From contig NZ_JBGCUN010000004.1 of assembly GCF_041103235.1 (NCBI RefSeq), positions 45,845-109,844 on the forward strand: DNA of 64,000 nt, read 5' to 3'. Positions 7,239 through 14,813 of this stretch are shown piece by piece. The position numbers were made by a program, and so were the translations under genes. Every line of letters starts with the position of its first letter. Position 1 is the first letter of the stretch. The notes beneath the pieces were generated by a model, which was not told where the DNA came from, made no database searches, and saw only the letters and a list, made by a program, of their open reading frames with translations. Source of the DNA: Yoonia sp. R2331. Lineage in GTDB: Bacteria; Pseudomonadota; Alphaproteobacteria; Rhodobacterales; Rhodobacteraceae.

Positions 7239-7905
7239 TGCGCCGATTGATGGGTCGGGAAAAAACCCTTGGAGCGGTTACGACGCCGCCGCGCTTTTGG
7301 CGTCTAGTGGCGATGTCAGCATCCTGTTGTCGGAGCGTATCGAAGTTCTGGACGTTGTGGTGCCAGAAAAGAAGAAGTTCGACTTTGATCTCCGAACGAA
7401 ATGGTGCGGACGGGGGCTTGTGGACATCGTGGCCAAGGACAGCGCCGTCAAGATACCGTCACTGCTAGGACTCGACGCAACACCGTCAGTTGCAAGTGAC
7501 CGGTGGCGACATCTTAACTTCATGGTGGAAAGTGATTCCGAGATCCCTCTCCTCGCCAAGAGTTTTCGAGTTCAAGCAACATTTGGACCCGTCCATCAAA
7601 TCGTTTGTAGAGACCTCCGACCAATGACGGAGTTGAATGCACGATGGCAAGCCGAGAACGAAAAGCTCCTCAAACAGATTGCGCGTGAACCTGCGCCATC
7701 GGCAGAACAATTTAGCGCATCTGCGAGCGCATTGGTCGGGGCGGCACCTCTCGCAGACATTATGGCAGCAGCTGCCGATGAGGTGGCGAGAATCTGCATT
7801 GCTGAAGCGCTCCGCTCCTGCCGTGGCGATGAATTCGCCGCCGCTGAGTTATTGGGGATCACTCGCTTAGAGCTCAGGCGGAGGAAAAGAGCCTCACTAC
7901 ATTGA
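7231..7905 (+). CDS. Miniature PpsR/CrtJ-like transcription factor lacking the central PAS domains
   Basis: The ATG at 7231 overlaps the preceding stop by eight bases (ATGGGTGA), indicating translational coupling. The 224-residue product begins with a PAS-N-like part (GDVSILLSE, then WCGRGLVDIVAKDS and IVCRDLRPMTEL) that follows PpsR closely. It then passes through a short helical linker and an Ala-rich stretch to a Fis-type helix-turn-helix (about 180-224: CIAEALRSC, AAAELLGITRLELRRRK). PpsR/CrtJ normally has about 460 residues with two further PAS domains between these parts; both are missing here. The C-terminal arginine-rich end differs from the usual LYVKLR. It should bind DNA with its PpaA-like partner, but redox or heme sensing by the missing PAS domains is lost. 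Confidence 0.8.
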   Translation: MGDAPIDGSGKNPWSGYDAAALLASSGDVSILLSERIEVLDVVVPEKKKFDFDLRTKWCGRGLVDIVAKDSAVKIPSLLGLDATPSVASDRWRHLNFMVESDSEIPLLAKSFRVQATFGPVHQIVCRDLRPMTELNARWQAENEKLLKQIAREPAPSAEQFSASASALVGAAPLADIMAAAADEVARICIAEALRSCRGDEFAAAELLGITRLELRRRKRASLH

Positions 7906-7985
7906 TGGCGCTCGAGACAGTCTCAGGGAATGTTCTCTCAGATGCGAATTCGACATTCGATCTCAGCTGTAGACCCAATGCTGTG

Positions 7986-8024
7986 CCTTCAATCCACTCG
8001 CTCACTCGGCGAGTGGATTGAAGG
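7986..8024. terminator. Perfect 16-bp inverted repeat between convergent genes
   Basis: CCTTCAATCCACTCGC and its exact reverse complement are separated by seven bases. It lies between the end of the PpsR-like gene and the end of the minus-strand remnant at 8097. A bidirectional terminator is plausible, although no T-tract follows on either side. An operator or a recombination site is an alternative. Confidence 0.5.
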
Positions 8025-8096
8025 TGAATTTCGAGAGGATCGGCACGCCAATCGTACCAAATTGAATATATTAACGTTGTCCTTCCCAACTCTTAA

Positions 8097-8309
8097 TCAG
8101 TACGGTGGTTGAACTTGTTTGGCAAAACTTGCGTCGGAAAAAAATCTTCTGATAACGTGTTGATCGGCGTCCTTTTCTCCACCAATTCGCACTTCGGCAG
8201 AGCAAGTGAGTGTTGCCAGCGAACCGCTGACGACCTGGACCTCATTCCCAATCGACTCGCGGATGACCCTATCAAGGACCATCTTGGCTCGTTCGCCGCA
8301 ACAATCCAT
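8097..8309 (-). pseudogene. Truncated relative of the degenerate GGDEF-like protein
   Basis: The frame encodes ILLMDCCGERAKMVLDRVI and CSAEVRIGGEK, which align with ILLMDCTEEAANKVLFRVI and the region ending CFAEVLDRNGK of the protein at 4476-4907. About the first 85 residues of that protein are missing and a TAA lies just upstream of the conserved block. The 70-residue frame from ATG 8309 could still be translated, but no ribosome-binding site is obvious. A decayed duplicate is the simplest reading. Confidence 0.5.
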
Positions 8310-8430
8310 TAGAAGAATGACGATTTAACGTAATTGACCAACTTTACGTTGGGTAATGCACACGGTTTCCTTAGGCGCTTCAGGTACTTGGATCTCGGGC
8401 GACAAAGTAATCGAGAAACGGTCGCGATTG

Positions 8431-8446
8431 TTAGGCTCTCATTAAC
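8431..8446 (+). promoter_or_regulatory. CtrA-type box TTAG-N7-TTAAC
   Basis: One mismatch to the consensus TTAA-N7-TTAAC, followed by CC. It lies 45 bases before the ATG at 8492, the spacing also seen at 5853-5868 and 10901-10916. Confidence 0.55.
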
Positions 8447-8491
8447 CTTAAGCGACAAACGTTCAAGGATCACACAACTTGGGGTAGTGTC

Positions 8492-8701
8492 ATGTTAAGC
8501 TCAAAGAATGCTCTGGAGAGAGCTCAAACTGTTGCACAAAAATACTTGGGCGACTGTCAAAATCTAACTGAGGACCAACTGATTGGTAGAATTGAAGACA
8601 AGGGCTACGCACTGGCAAGGCGGGGACAAGCTGCCGAGGCGAACTTTCTTTTCGTGGCCGTATCAGACCTTGAGCTGGCGAGAAAAAGAGACTGCCAGTA
8701 A
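8492..8701 (+). CDS. Third small-protein family, copy 1 (69 aa)
   Basis: The ATG is preceded by ACTTGGGGTAGTGTC, another instance of the TTGGGG leader. The product is helical and soluble: an N-terminal helix (ALERAQTVAQKYLG), then QLIGRIEDKGYALARRGQ and NFLFVAVSDLELARK. It aligns end to end with the protein at 10659-10856 (LIGELEKKAYQLAREG, then RLFVAVADLQ). The helix-turn-helix repeat pattern recalls a single TPR-like hairpin, but this is too short to be sure. Function is unknown. The IS407-type element starts 145 bases downstream. Confidence 0.75.
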   Translation: MLSSKNALERAQTVAQKYLGDCQNLTEDQLIGRIEDKGYALARRGQAAEANFLFVAVSDLELARKRDCQ

Positions 8702-8873
8702 CGCTCGCCTTAGTTTCTGAGGGAGACAAAGCGTCGGTTGTGCCAACTCTTGGCCCTCTTCATCGACGACGAAGCCAAACTCTTTTTCGGGCTAAACCAC
8801 TTTAGCTCTCCCGTTGCTACAATGGAAGAATTCGGTTCGTCTACTGTGACCTGCCCCCCCGAGGCTCCCTCAT

Positions 8874-9765
8874 TCAAAACGAGAGTCTGCGGGTCTGGTT
8901 TTCATATTCTTTGTTGTCAGTTTGGGCAAGCGCGGCGGGCGCGGAGCCCTCAAATTGTTCAAGCGCTCGGCGCGCTTCTGCGGGTGTTTTGTTGTCGAGC
9001 GACGAGAGCGGCCTGACGTTGTTGTAATCGTATCGCCATAGGGCGAGTTTGCGTCTTGCATCGTCTAGGCTGTCGAACATCTCCTCGTTCAGGAGTTCGT
9101 CGCGCAAGCTACCGTTGAAGCTCTCGAAGAAGGCGTTCTGCTGGGGTTTGCCAGGATCAATGTAATGCCACTCAACGCCGTTTTCGTTGGCCCATTTCAG
9201 GATCGCGCGACTGTTGAACTCCGTCCTGTTGTCACTGACAATGCTAGCCGGTTCGCCATAGAACCGGATAAGTGCATCCAGTTCCCGTGCCACCCGTGCG
9301 CCCGAGACGGCTGGTGTCAGCCATCAGGCACAGGTTTTCCCGGCAGCAATCATCATTCACGGCCAGAATGCGGAACCGGCGAGATGCGCCGAACGTTTCA
9401 GACAAGAAGTCTAGCGACCATCGTTCTCCGGGCCGCAGCGCTTCTGGCATCGGTGTTCGTGACCCACGTGCCCGCTTCCTCCCCCATCGTCGCCTGACGC
9501 CCAGTTTCTCTTCTGTGTTCAGGCGATACAATTTCTTGTGGTTCATCACATATCCTTCGCGCTCAAGCATGATCCCGATCCGGCGATAGCCAAACCTGCG
9601 CCGCTTATTTGCGATCTTCTTCATCTCTTTGCGGATCTTCGGATTGTCAGGCGGACGGTCGCACCTGACGGTTTTTGGATCGACACCAACCAGCCTGCAC
9701 GCCCGCCATTGCGAGATGGCATGATCTCGCATCGCCCTGAGCGCTGCTTCCCGTCGGTCGTTTGA
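8874..9765 (-). pseudogene. IS407-type transposase OrfB with frameshift
   Basis: All three catalytic residues of the DDE integrase are still encoded: the first Asp in WSLDFLSETF, the second in SDNRTEF and the Glu in ESFNGSL. The frame is broken near 9290-9300, between LCLMADTS and [13 protein letters not shown], which are contiguous in intact relatives. The N-terminal helical region (RACRLVGVDPKTVR) and the YRRIGIMLEREG segment precede the break. In IS3 elements OrfB is made as an OrfAB fusion by a programmed frameshift near the end of orfA. Confidence 0.85.
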
Positions 9766-9770
9766 TGTCG

Positions 9771-10034
9771 TCAGTTCTTTCCCAGCAAGTCTTTCAGAAC
9801 CACGTCATCCAGCGTCTGGTCCGCCAGCAGACGCTTCAGCTTGGCATTCTCATCCTCGAGTGCCTTCAGCTTGACTGCATCAGACACCTCCATGCCGCCA
9901 TACTTGGACTTGAATTTGTAGAATGTGCCCTGGCTGAGGCCGTGCTTGCGGCACACCTCAGCCGTTGGCATCCCGGCTTCCTGTTCTTTGATCATTCCAA
10001 TTATCTGCGCTATTGTGAAACGGCTCTTTCGCAT
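9771..10034 (-). CDS. IS407-type transposase OrfA (87 aa)
   Basis: An intact small DNA-binding protein with a helix-turn-helix (RFTIAQIIGMIKEQEAG, then CRKHGLSQGTFYKFKSKYGG) and a C-terminal leucine-zipper-like helix (LKALEDENAKLKRLLADQ). This is the standard OrfA of IS3-family elements and recognises the inverted repeats. It lies at the upstream end of the element, directly before orfB. Confidence 0.9.
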   Translation of the reverse strand: MRKSRFTIAQIIGMIKEQEAGMPTAEVCRKHGLSQGTFYKFKSKYGGMEVSDAVKLKALEDENAKLKRLLADQTLDDVVLKDLLGKN

Positions 10035-10219
10035 TCGTTTGCTCCTTCAAAAGGTTGAGCAAACTCTACATTAAAGTCCAGGAGGTTGCGGGGGGCAGGT
10101 CAGATCGCGTAGCGAACAAGCAGTGCGACGCTAACTAGACTTCGGTCCGAATTTATAGGTGCTTGTCTAAGTGTGCTATGCGTCCGGTTTCTACCATTTG
10201 CTGTTAACAGCCGGTGGGA

Positions 10220-10235
10220 TTCATTTTTCATTAAC
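10220..10235 (+). promoter_or_regulatory. Partial CtrA-type box TTCA-N7-TTAAC
   Basis: The downstream half-site TTAAC is exact and the upstream half has one mismatch (TTCA for TTAA). It lies 43 bases before the ATG at 10278, close to the 45 bases found for the neighbouring genes. Confidence 0.4.
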
Positions 10236-10277
10236 TAGTGACCTGCAGACTATTGAGATCCACTCGGGAGAACCCTG

Positions 10278-10523
10278 ATGATAGCTATCTTTTACGGTCT
10301 AGTCGCGACAGCAACGACGCTTGCGATGTACTTGATATATGGTCTGAATGCGGGTCAATTGGTGGCGGTATACTATGGGTCGGCAGCAGTTTGCGGGCTA
10401 GTGCTCCAAGGTATAGCTAGCTTCAACAGCCGACGAACTCACCAACCAGAAGAGTTACTCAACGATCCCGAAACTCGATACGAAGTATTCGATGGAGTGA
10501 TCCTTCTGACGCCAGAACAGTAG
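10278..10523 (+). CDS. Small inner-membrane protein (81 aa)
   Basis: The ATG follows CGGGAGAACCCTG, a good ribosome-binding site. Residues 1-20 and about 26-49 are two hydrophobic segments separated by YGLNAGQ, followed by a polar, acidic cytoplasmic tail of about 30 residues. The layout resembles small rhizobial exopolysaccharide-control membrane proteins (SyrA/ExoX type), but sequence identity cannot be claimed. It belongs to the CtrA-box gene group by its promoter. Confidence 0.6.
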   Translation: MIAIFYGLVATATTLAMYLIYGLNAGQLVAVYYGSAAVCGLVLQGIASFNSRRTHQPEELLNDPETRYEVFDGVILLTPEQ

Positions 10524-10658
10524 CTATTGATAGAAACGTTGGACTCGTTGTGTCTTGCTCCACAATTTGATCCTTCGCAACTCCTACATTGAAAGAGCGA
10601 TTTGGATCAGCCTAGCTATTACAGCTAACAAGGCACTTCAAAGAACAGAAAAGCAAAT

Positions 10659-10856
10659 CTAGGTGGAAATCTGAAGGTCAGCTACGGCAACAAACAGCCT
10701 CTTCGCTGAGCCGAAATCCCCTTCTCGGGCAAGTTGGTAGGCCTTTTTCTCTAGCTCGCCGATCAACGACACATCCGATGCCTCTTTCGGCCAATCATTC
10801 ATGTACTTCGCGACCACCTGCATAGCGAGGTGGCGCCTGTGTGCGCTAGTTTGCAT
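10659..10856 (-). CDS. Third small-protein family, copy 2 (65 aa)
   Basis: Paralogue of the protein at 8492-8701: AMQVVAKYMNDW aligns with AQTVAQKYLGDC, and LIGELEKKAYQLAREG and RLFVAVADLQ with the corresponding blocks. The ATG at 10856 gives full-length alignment; GGAAACAAAG serves as ribosome-binding site. It is soluble, predicted all-helical and of unknown function. It is read opposite to copy 1, and the IS407-type element sits between them. Confidence 0.7.
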   Translation of the reverse strand: MQTSAHRRHLAMQVVAKYMNDWPKEASDVSLIGELEKKAYQLAREGDFGSAKRLFVAVADLQIST

Positions 10857-10900
10857 GTCTTTGTTTCCAGCAAGACACCCCCCCTACGTCTTTCTGGTCC

Positions 10901-10916
10901 CTTAACCTTAATATAA
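10901..10916 (-). promoter_or_regulatory. CtrA-type box TTAT-N7-TTAAG (minus strand)
   Basis: Two mismatches to TTAA-N7-TTAAC. It is 45 bases upstream of the ATG at 10856, exactly the spacing of its paralogue at 8492. Confidence 0.45.
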
Positions 10917-11338
10917 TGTTACTAACATTCTCCGGTCATGATGAGTGATGGAACAGCCGATCAGGGACAAGCAATGTCCGCTTTGGAGAAGCTGCACTGC
11001 AGCGAGAACTAGCGAGCTGAATGGCAAGTTGGGGCCGTCCTAAACGACGCCTTACTCCGCAAGTGTTGAGATGCTGCGCTTCCTCCAAGGTCGGCAGAGA
11101 GCCCACAGCGGAAGTAATGATTCCTCGCTGCGCGCGCACGCAGCACGGAAATTGCTGCGGGCACTTGGATTTTGGCGCGCGAATGCGGCGGTGAAACCGG
11201 CCATTTATCCGGGCTACTACTAAGTTTGGAGCACAAACCCACGGGCGGCAGATCAGTTGCAATCAGATTTGCGAGTAGCATTCCGACGTCAGCGCGGTGC
11301 TGATGCTTGGGTTTGGAGGGCGGCAAGGAGGGCAAATC
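10917..11338. repeat. Non-coding gap with degenerate intergenic repeat material
   Basis: About 420 bases without a supported gene. GGCAAGTTGGGGCCGTCC near 11022-11040 and, in inverted sense, GAGCCCACAGCGGAAGT near 11100-11116 resemble the repeat core found in other gaps (TTTGGGCCGTC). The end carries the ribosome-binding site of the recombinase gene. Confidence 0.4.
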
Positions 11339-11971
11339 ATGCCTCGAGTCCAACTTCCTGCTGTCACCCCGAAACGTAAAGCCTGGAACAAGGGGCGGAT
11401 CGTCGGCCAGAAACGACCGCTGCTACCAAAACAGGTTTGGGCGATCCGAGCGCGACTGGAACTGGCGAACAACCTTCGCGATCTGGCGCTATTTAACGTG
11501 GCCATCGACAGCAAGCTACGCGGGTGTGATCTGGTCAGGCTTTCTGTGGTCGATCTGGTCAAAGTGGACCGCGTCCGAGAACGTGTTTCGGTCATCCAGA
11601 GCAAAACCAAACGACCTGTTCAGTTTGAACTGACGGAAAACACAAGGGAAACTGTCCTGGCTTGGGTCAAATCACCCGAAATGTTGGTTTGCTCGTTCAT
11701 GTTTCCCAGCCGCTTTCACGATCGCCCGCATATCTCAACCCGTCAATATGGCCGGTTGGTGCACGATTGGGTGTCGTCAATTGGTCTGGAACCAAGCGGA
11801 TACGGAACGCATTCGCTTCGCCGAACCAAAGCTGCTGAGATCTATCGAAAAACAGGTAACCTGCGCGCAGTTCAGCTCTTGCTAGGACACACAAAGGTCG
11901 ACAGCACGGTGCGCTACTTGGGAGTTGAACTCGAAGATGCGCTGAGCATCGCCGAAAATATTGACCTTTAG
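11339..11971 (+). CDS. Tyrosine recombinase/integrase, short form
   Basis: The ATG at 11339 follows AAGGAGGGCAAATC. The 210-residue protein consists essentially of the catalytic domain: Arg in SKLRGCDL, the beta-hairpin Lys in QSKTKRPVQF, H-x-x-R in THSLRRTKA, LLLGHTKVDSTVRYLG with the second His and the nucleophilic Tyr. The N-terminal core-binding domain of XerD-type enzymes is reduced to about 50 residues (WNKGRIVGQKRPLLP). Such short integrases are widespread in Rhizobiales and Rhodobacterales, often in multiple copies near mobile DNA. No attachment site or cargo boundary was recognised. Confidence 0.9.
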   Translation: MPRVQLPAVTPKRKAWNKGRIVGQKRPLLPKQVWAIRARLELANNLRDLALFNVAIDSKLRGCDLVRLSVVDLVKVDRVRERVSVIQSKTKRPVQFELTENTRETVLAWVKSPEMLVCSFMFPSRFHDRPHISTRQYGRLVHDWVSSIGLEPSGYGTHSLRRTKAAEIYRKTGNLRAVQLLLGHTKVDSTVRYLGVELEDALSIAENIDL

Positions 11972-12166
11972 GCATTGGGTGAGCGGCTGATGCCGCTCGC
12001 CTTTGCGGGCCGACCCGCTGCAAGCATCAGGTTTGACGTAAGATGACCAGCGCCGCCAAAATCTATTTGACGTCCGCTCGCCATAACCATCCCGGACCAG
12101 ATAAAGTCGGGTGAATTTGCTGCCAGCTCCAAGTTTGTAATCACTCAGACGGCCAACCCTTTTTGC

Positions 12167-12847
12167 TCAAGTAGCGATCCGGATGGCGGCGCAAAGTTCG
12201 GGGTGCAGAATCCAGTTCCCCGGCTTCTCTTCGTGTCCGGAATCACTGCTAAATCCAATCAGCGCAACTCCATCCAAACTCGTTGAAGGCACCTTGGAAC
12301 CTGTCTCTGTAGACAAATAGCCAGCAATCATTCGACCCGCGCTTGCTAGCGCTTTTTTGGCTGAGGCAGTGGATTTGTAACTGCCCGCATTCGCGACCCT
12401 CTCCTCTGTCAGCCCGTCCGCTTCCGCCAGCGATAACGCCATCAACATCGCGCCTTGCGGTTTTGTCAGATTTACAGTGTTGAGGGCCTCCACGTATTCG
12501 TCGGATGTTGGTACCTGTGTCCCGGTGCTTGGATCTGTCCTTCGGTCCTCGCTCCTGCGGGTTTCACGCGCATCGATGACGCAATGCAAAGCTGCGATCG
12601 CGGCTTCTTCGGTCTTACCGGTTGCCTCGGCAATCAAACCACGGGCTTTCGTCGGCGGCTTTGGGAATGCCCGAGCCATGTATACGCCCGCGACACAAGC
12701 GGACTTGATCTGATATCGGCCATATTCGCCCATGCGGATCGCCATAGGGGCTTCTTTATCGGTGTACTTGGCCTTCGATTTCTTCGACATAGCCTTGAAG
12801 ACGCCACGTCCCGCATCTGATCTGTTTGGCGCTGTATAGTCTGACAT
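12167..12847 (-). CDS. Hypothetical protein (226 aa)
   Basis: The ATG at 12847 follows TCAGGAGACCAACCG, a strong ribosome-binding site, and is preferred to an ATG 24 bases further upstream. The protein is soluble, with a basic N-terminus (AMSKKSKAKYTDKEAP). The middle is rich in Ala, Thr and Glu (TGKTEEAAIAALH), and the C-terminal half has LTKPQGAMLMALSLAEADG and repeated Ala-Gly helices. The spacing of TEERVANAG and TASAKKALASAG suggests a winged-helix-like segment, but this is uncertain. I recognise no family. Confidence 0.65.
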   Translation of the reverse strand: MSDYTAPNRSDAGRGVFKAMSKKSKAKYTDKEAPMAIRMGEYGRYQIKSACVAGVYMARAFPKPPTKARGLIAEATGKTEEAAIAALHCVIDARETRRSEDRRTDPSTGTQVPTSDEYVEALNTVNLTKPQGAMLMALSLAEADGLTEERVANAGSYKSTASAKKALASAGRMIAGYLSTETGSKVPSTSLDGVALIGFSSDSGHEEKPGNWILHPELCAAIRIAT

Positions 12848-12966
12848 CGGTTGGTCTCCTGAGGATGGCAAGTCACAACGCCGGTTCGGCGGTTACCTAT
12901 CCGGCAATGGAACTGCTGCGTTAGTCGGTGGGAGAAGACTAATAAACAAATGGCCGTCGGGCGATG

Positions 12967-12987
12967 GGGCGCTCCAAAGGAGCGCCC
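12967..12987 (-). terminator. Hairpin terminator-like element of cspA
   Basis: GGGCGCTCC, AAA, GGAGCGCCC form a perfect 9-bp stem 11 bases beyond the cspA stop. No T-tract follows on the minus strand, so termination efficiency is uncertain. Confidence 0.55.
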
Positions 12988-12998
12988 ACTTGCAAAGA

Positions 12999-13205
12999 TC
13001 AGGCGAGCGCGATGTTGGTTGCGCTTTCGCGGCCGTCGCGGCCGGCCTCGACATCGAAGGTCACCTTCTGATCGTCTTTCAGGGAGGTCATCCCCGACTT
13101 CTCAAGCGCGGAGATGTGTAGAAATACATCCTTGCCACCGTCGTCAGGTGCAACGAAGCCGAAGCCTTTGGTGGTGTTGAACCATTTCACTGTGCCATTG
13201 GCCAT
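12999..13205 (-). CDS. cspA: Cold-shock protein, CspA family
   Basis: A 68-residue single OB-fold protein starting MANGTVKWFN, which is the usual Csp start and excludes upstream codons. The RNA-binding motifs KGFGFV (RNP1) and DVFLHI (RNP2) are both intact. Csp proteins bind single-stranded RNA and DNA and act as RNA chaperones in the cytoplasm. AAGGAAAATTCAC precedes the ATG. The gene is monocistronic and ends in a hairpin. Several csp paralogues are normal in Rhodobacterales, so whether this one is cold-induced cannot be told. Confidence 0.95.
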   Translation of the reverse strand: MANGTVKWFNTTKGFGFVAPDDGGKDVFLHISALEKSGMTSLKDDQKVTFDVEAGRDGRESATNIALA

Positions 13206-13284
13206 GTGAATTTTCCTTACTTTATCGCTGCCCACAACATGCGGCAGCCCGGCTTCTCACGACAGTGTCGAGTGCTGCGAGCCA

Positions 13285-13596
13285 GTGAAGGAAAACAGAG
13301 GGTCGAATGGAGGTCAGTACCCCATAAAACGTGGTGGCTGCCGGGGAGGATTACAAGGTGCACTCAGTGCTTTGGCCAATGTTCCCTTTGCCAAGAGAGC
13401 ATTGATCCACTATGGATCACAAGCTGCCGGATACCCTGGCAGCCAGAAAAGGAAAGCCAGAATCTCGTTCAACGACTTGGCGAAGAAAGAGGCCGCCGAC
13501 AAAAGGGCCTTGCAAGAAAAAGATACGAAACCGCAGACTGCAACCAAACGACCTCCTGAAGCAAAGACCGAGCCGACCGACCCAAAATCAGGTTGA
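13285..13596 (+). CDS. Hypothetical basic protein (103 aa), doubtful
   Basis: A GTG-started frame whose second half is Lys/Ala/Pro-rich and disordered (SFNDLAKKEAADKRALQ, then TKPQTATKRPPEAKTEP). The tail resembles in composition the 45-residue protein at 19906-20043, which begins MSFKDLTTKAAAILK. The first 60 residues look less protein-like, and the real start may be an internal codon. Support is limited to length and composition. Confidence 0.35.
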   Translation: MKENRGSNGGQYPIKRGGCRGGLQGALSALANVPFAKRALIHYGSQAAGYPGSQKRKARISFNDLAKKEAADKRALQEKDTKPQTATKRPPEAKTEPTDPKSG

Positions 13597-13619
13597 GAGT
13601 CTGAGCATTTAGGCTCTTC

Positions 13620-13871
13620 TTATCCAGAGTAATAGGGTCGGCGTTGCGAAAGGTTGCCGCCAACGATGATCTCATTGATCAGCTTGGCCGTTGCCGCGTG
13701 CAATTTTCGCTCTGTTTCCGGTCCAAGTGCATTTTCGTGGGTGGCTGCTGCATCTCGGAGAATCCCCGCAATCTCGCCTTCCGGCAGCAGATTGCGATCT
13801 TGCAAGGCGAGTAGGAGGGCCTCACAAATCGACAAGGCTGCCATGCCTGCGGGATCTTGTAGGTCTGACAT
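13620..13871 (-). CDS. Hypothetical protein (83 aa)
   Basis: The ATG at 13871 (MSDLQDPAGMAAL) gives a compact all-helical protein; a longer frame upstream lacks a ribosome-binding site and protein-like composition. Features are SICEALLLALQDRNLLPEGE, EIAGILRDAAATHEN and a C-terminal amphipathic helix, with no cysteine or membrane segment. It is divergent from the Crp/Fnr gene 150 bases away. Small helical proteins of this kind occur near such regulators, but I cannot name the family. Confidence 0.6.
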   Translation of the reverse strand: MSDLQDPAGMAALSICEALLLALQDRNLLPEGEIAGILRDAAATHENALGPETERKLHAATAKLINEIIVGGNLSQRRPYYSG

Positions 13872-14021
13872 CGGGCATTCCACTTTCGTTTGTTCTATTC
13901 CGACGAGGTTGGGTCTTGATCGCCCTAAACTCACAAAGAGTTTGGTACTCTGCACTGATCGAAAGCAGTCTCAACGCCGAACTAATCCTGAAGCATGCGC
14001 CCGGTTCGGGAGGGACCGAAA

Positions 14022-14753
14022 ATGAACATCAAAGCCAGTCCACTCACCCAAAAGCTTTCTGCGTTCGTTGCACTGTCGGAGACTGAGCTGACCGTTCTAG
14101 AGCGTTTGCATGAGCGTAGGAAATATTTCTCGGCAGGCCGCGACCTGGTTCACCAAGGCCAATCCGAGCAGGCTGCCTACATCCTGGCGGCGGGCTGGGT
14201 CGTTTCCTACAAGATCCAGCCTGACGGGTCGCGGCAGATTGTTGATTTCCAGATACCGGGGGATTTTCTGGGGCTGCGCAGCGTCCTTTTGCACACATCT
14301 GATCATGGGATTGAGCCAATCGTCGAGATCGAAGCTGCGGAAGTTCTGGTGAGCGATCTTCTGCGAGCCTTTGCAGAGACACCCCGGCTGGCCACAGCCA
14401 TTCTCTGGGCCGTGTCGCGGGATGAGGCGATGGTGGTCGAACATCTGGTTGGGCTGGGTCGGCGCGACGCGGATGCGCGCATGGCGCATTTCCTGCTAGA
14501 GCTGGGCGTCAGACTGTCCCTCGTCGGTATGGGAAGCAGGCTGGGCTATCCCTGTCCGCTCACACAGTATCATCTGGGGGATGCGTTGGGGTTGAGCGCC
14601 ATCCACGTCAACCGCGTCCTTCGTAAACTCCGCGAAAGCGGGCTCGTCACGTTTCAGGGCGGTCTTGTCACGTTCGATGACTACGAGGGGCTGGTTGCAT
14701 TGGCGGATTTCGATCCGGCCTACCTCGATCAGTCGCGGCCTTTGTTGCCGTGA
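14022..14753 (+). CDS. Crp/Fnr-family transcriptional regulator
   Basis: The ATG at 14022 follows GGGAGGGACCGAAA. The 243-residue protein has an N-terminal cyclic-nucleotide-binding-type beta-roll (about 15-125: LVHQGQSEQAAYILAAGWVV, then IPGDFLGL), a long dimer helix, and a C-terminal winged helix (LGDALGLSAIHVNRVLRKL, about 185-205). The N-terminal cysteines that would hold an Fe-S cluster in FNR are absent, and the cAMP-contact signature of CRP is not present. It therefore belongs to a Crp/Fnr subgroup with an unknown signal. It may control the plus-strand cluster beginning at 15838 (context inference). Confidence 0.9.
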   Translation: MNIKASPLTQKLSAFVALSETELTVLERLHERRKYFSAGRDLVHQGQSEQAAYILAAGWVVSYKIQPDGSRQIVDFQIPGDFLGLRSVLLHTSDHGIEPIVEIEAAEVLVSDLLRAFAETPRLATAILWAVSRDEAMVVEHLVGLGRRDADARMAHFLLELGVRLSLVGMGSRLGYPCPLTQYHLGDALGLSAIHVNRVLRKLRESGLVTFQGGLVTFDDYEGLVALADFDPAYLDQSRPLLP

Positions 14754-14758
14754 AACGA

Positions 14759-14783
14759 CCGCCCTCAGTCAGGCTGGGGGCGG
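14759..14783 (+). terminator. Hairpin after the Crp/Fnr gene
   Basis: CCGCCCTCAG pairs with CTGGGGGCGG (one G-T wobble) around a five-base loop, six bases after the TGA. It is followed by CCCTGTCGTCTTGT, a weak T-containing tail. This is a plausible terminator. Confidence 0.55.
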
Positions 14784-14813
14784 CCCTGTCGTCTTGTCAC
14801 ATGGAGGCCGACA

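Larger units (their letters stand above)
8847..10103 (-). mobile_element. IS3-family element, IS407 group (about 1257 bp)
   Basis: The element is bounded by inverted repeats: TGACCTGCCCCCC at the left and GGGGGGCAGGTCA at the right. Size, terminal sequence and the two-gene layout (orfA then orfB, read on the minus strand) fit the IS407 group. No 3-4 base target duplication is visible (left flank CTACTG, right flank GATCGC). Transposase orfB is frameshifted, so this copy is probably not autonomous. A 3' fragment of the same element is at 786-1206. Confidence 0.9.

Noticed and set aside
8847..10103. Target-site duplication around the IS407-type element
   Set aside because: The bases flanking the two inverted repeats (CTACTG and GATCGC) are not identical over 3 or 4 positions, so no duplication is claimed.
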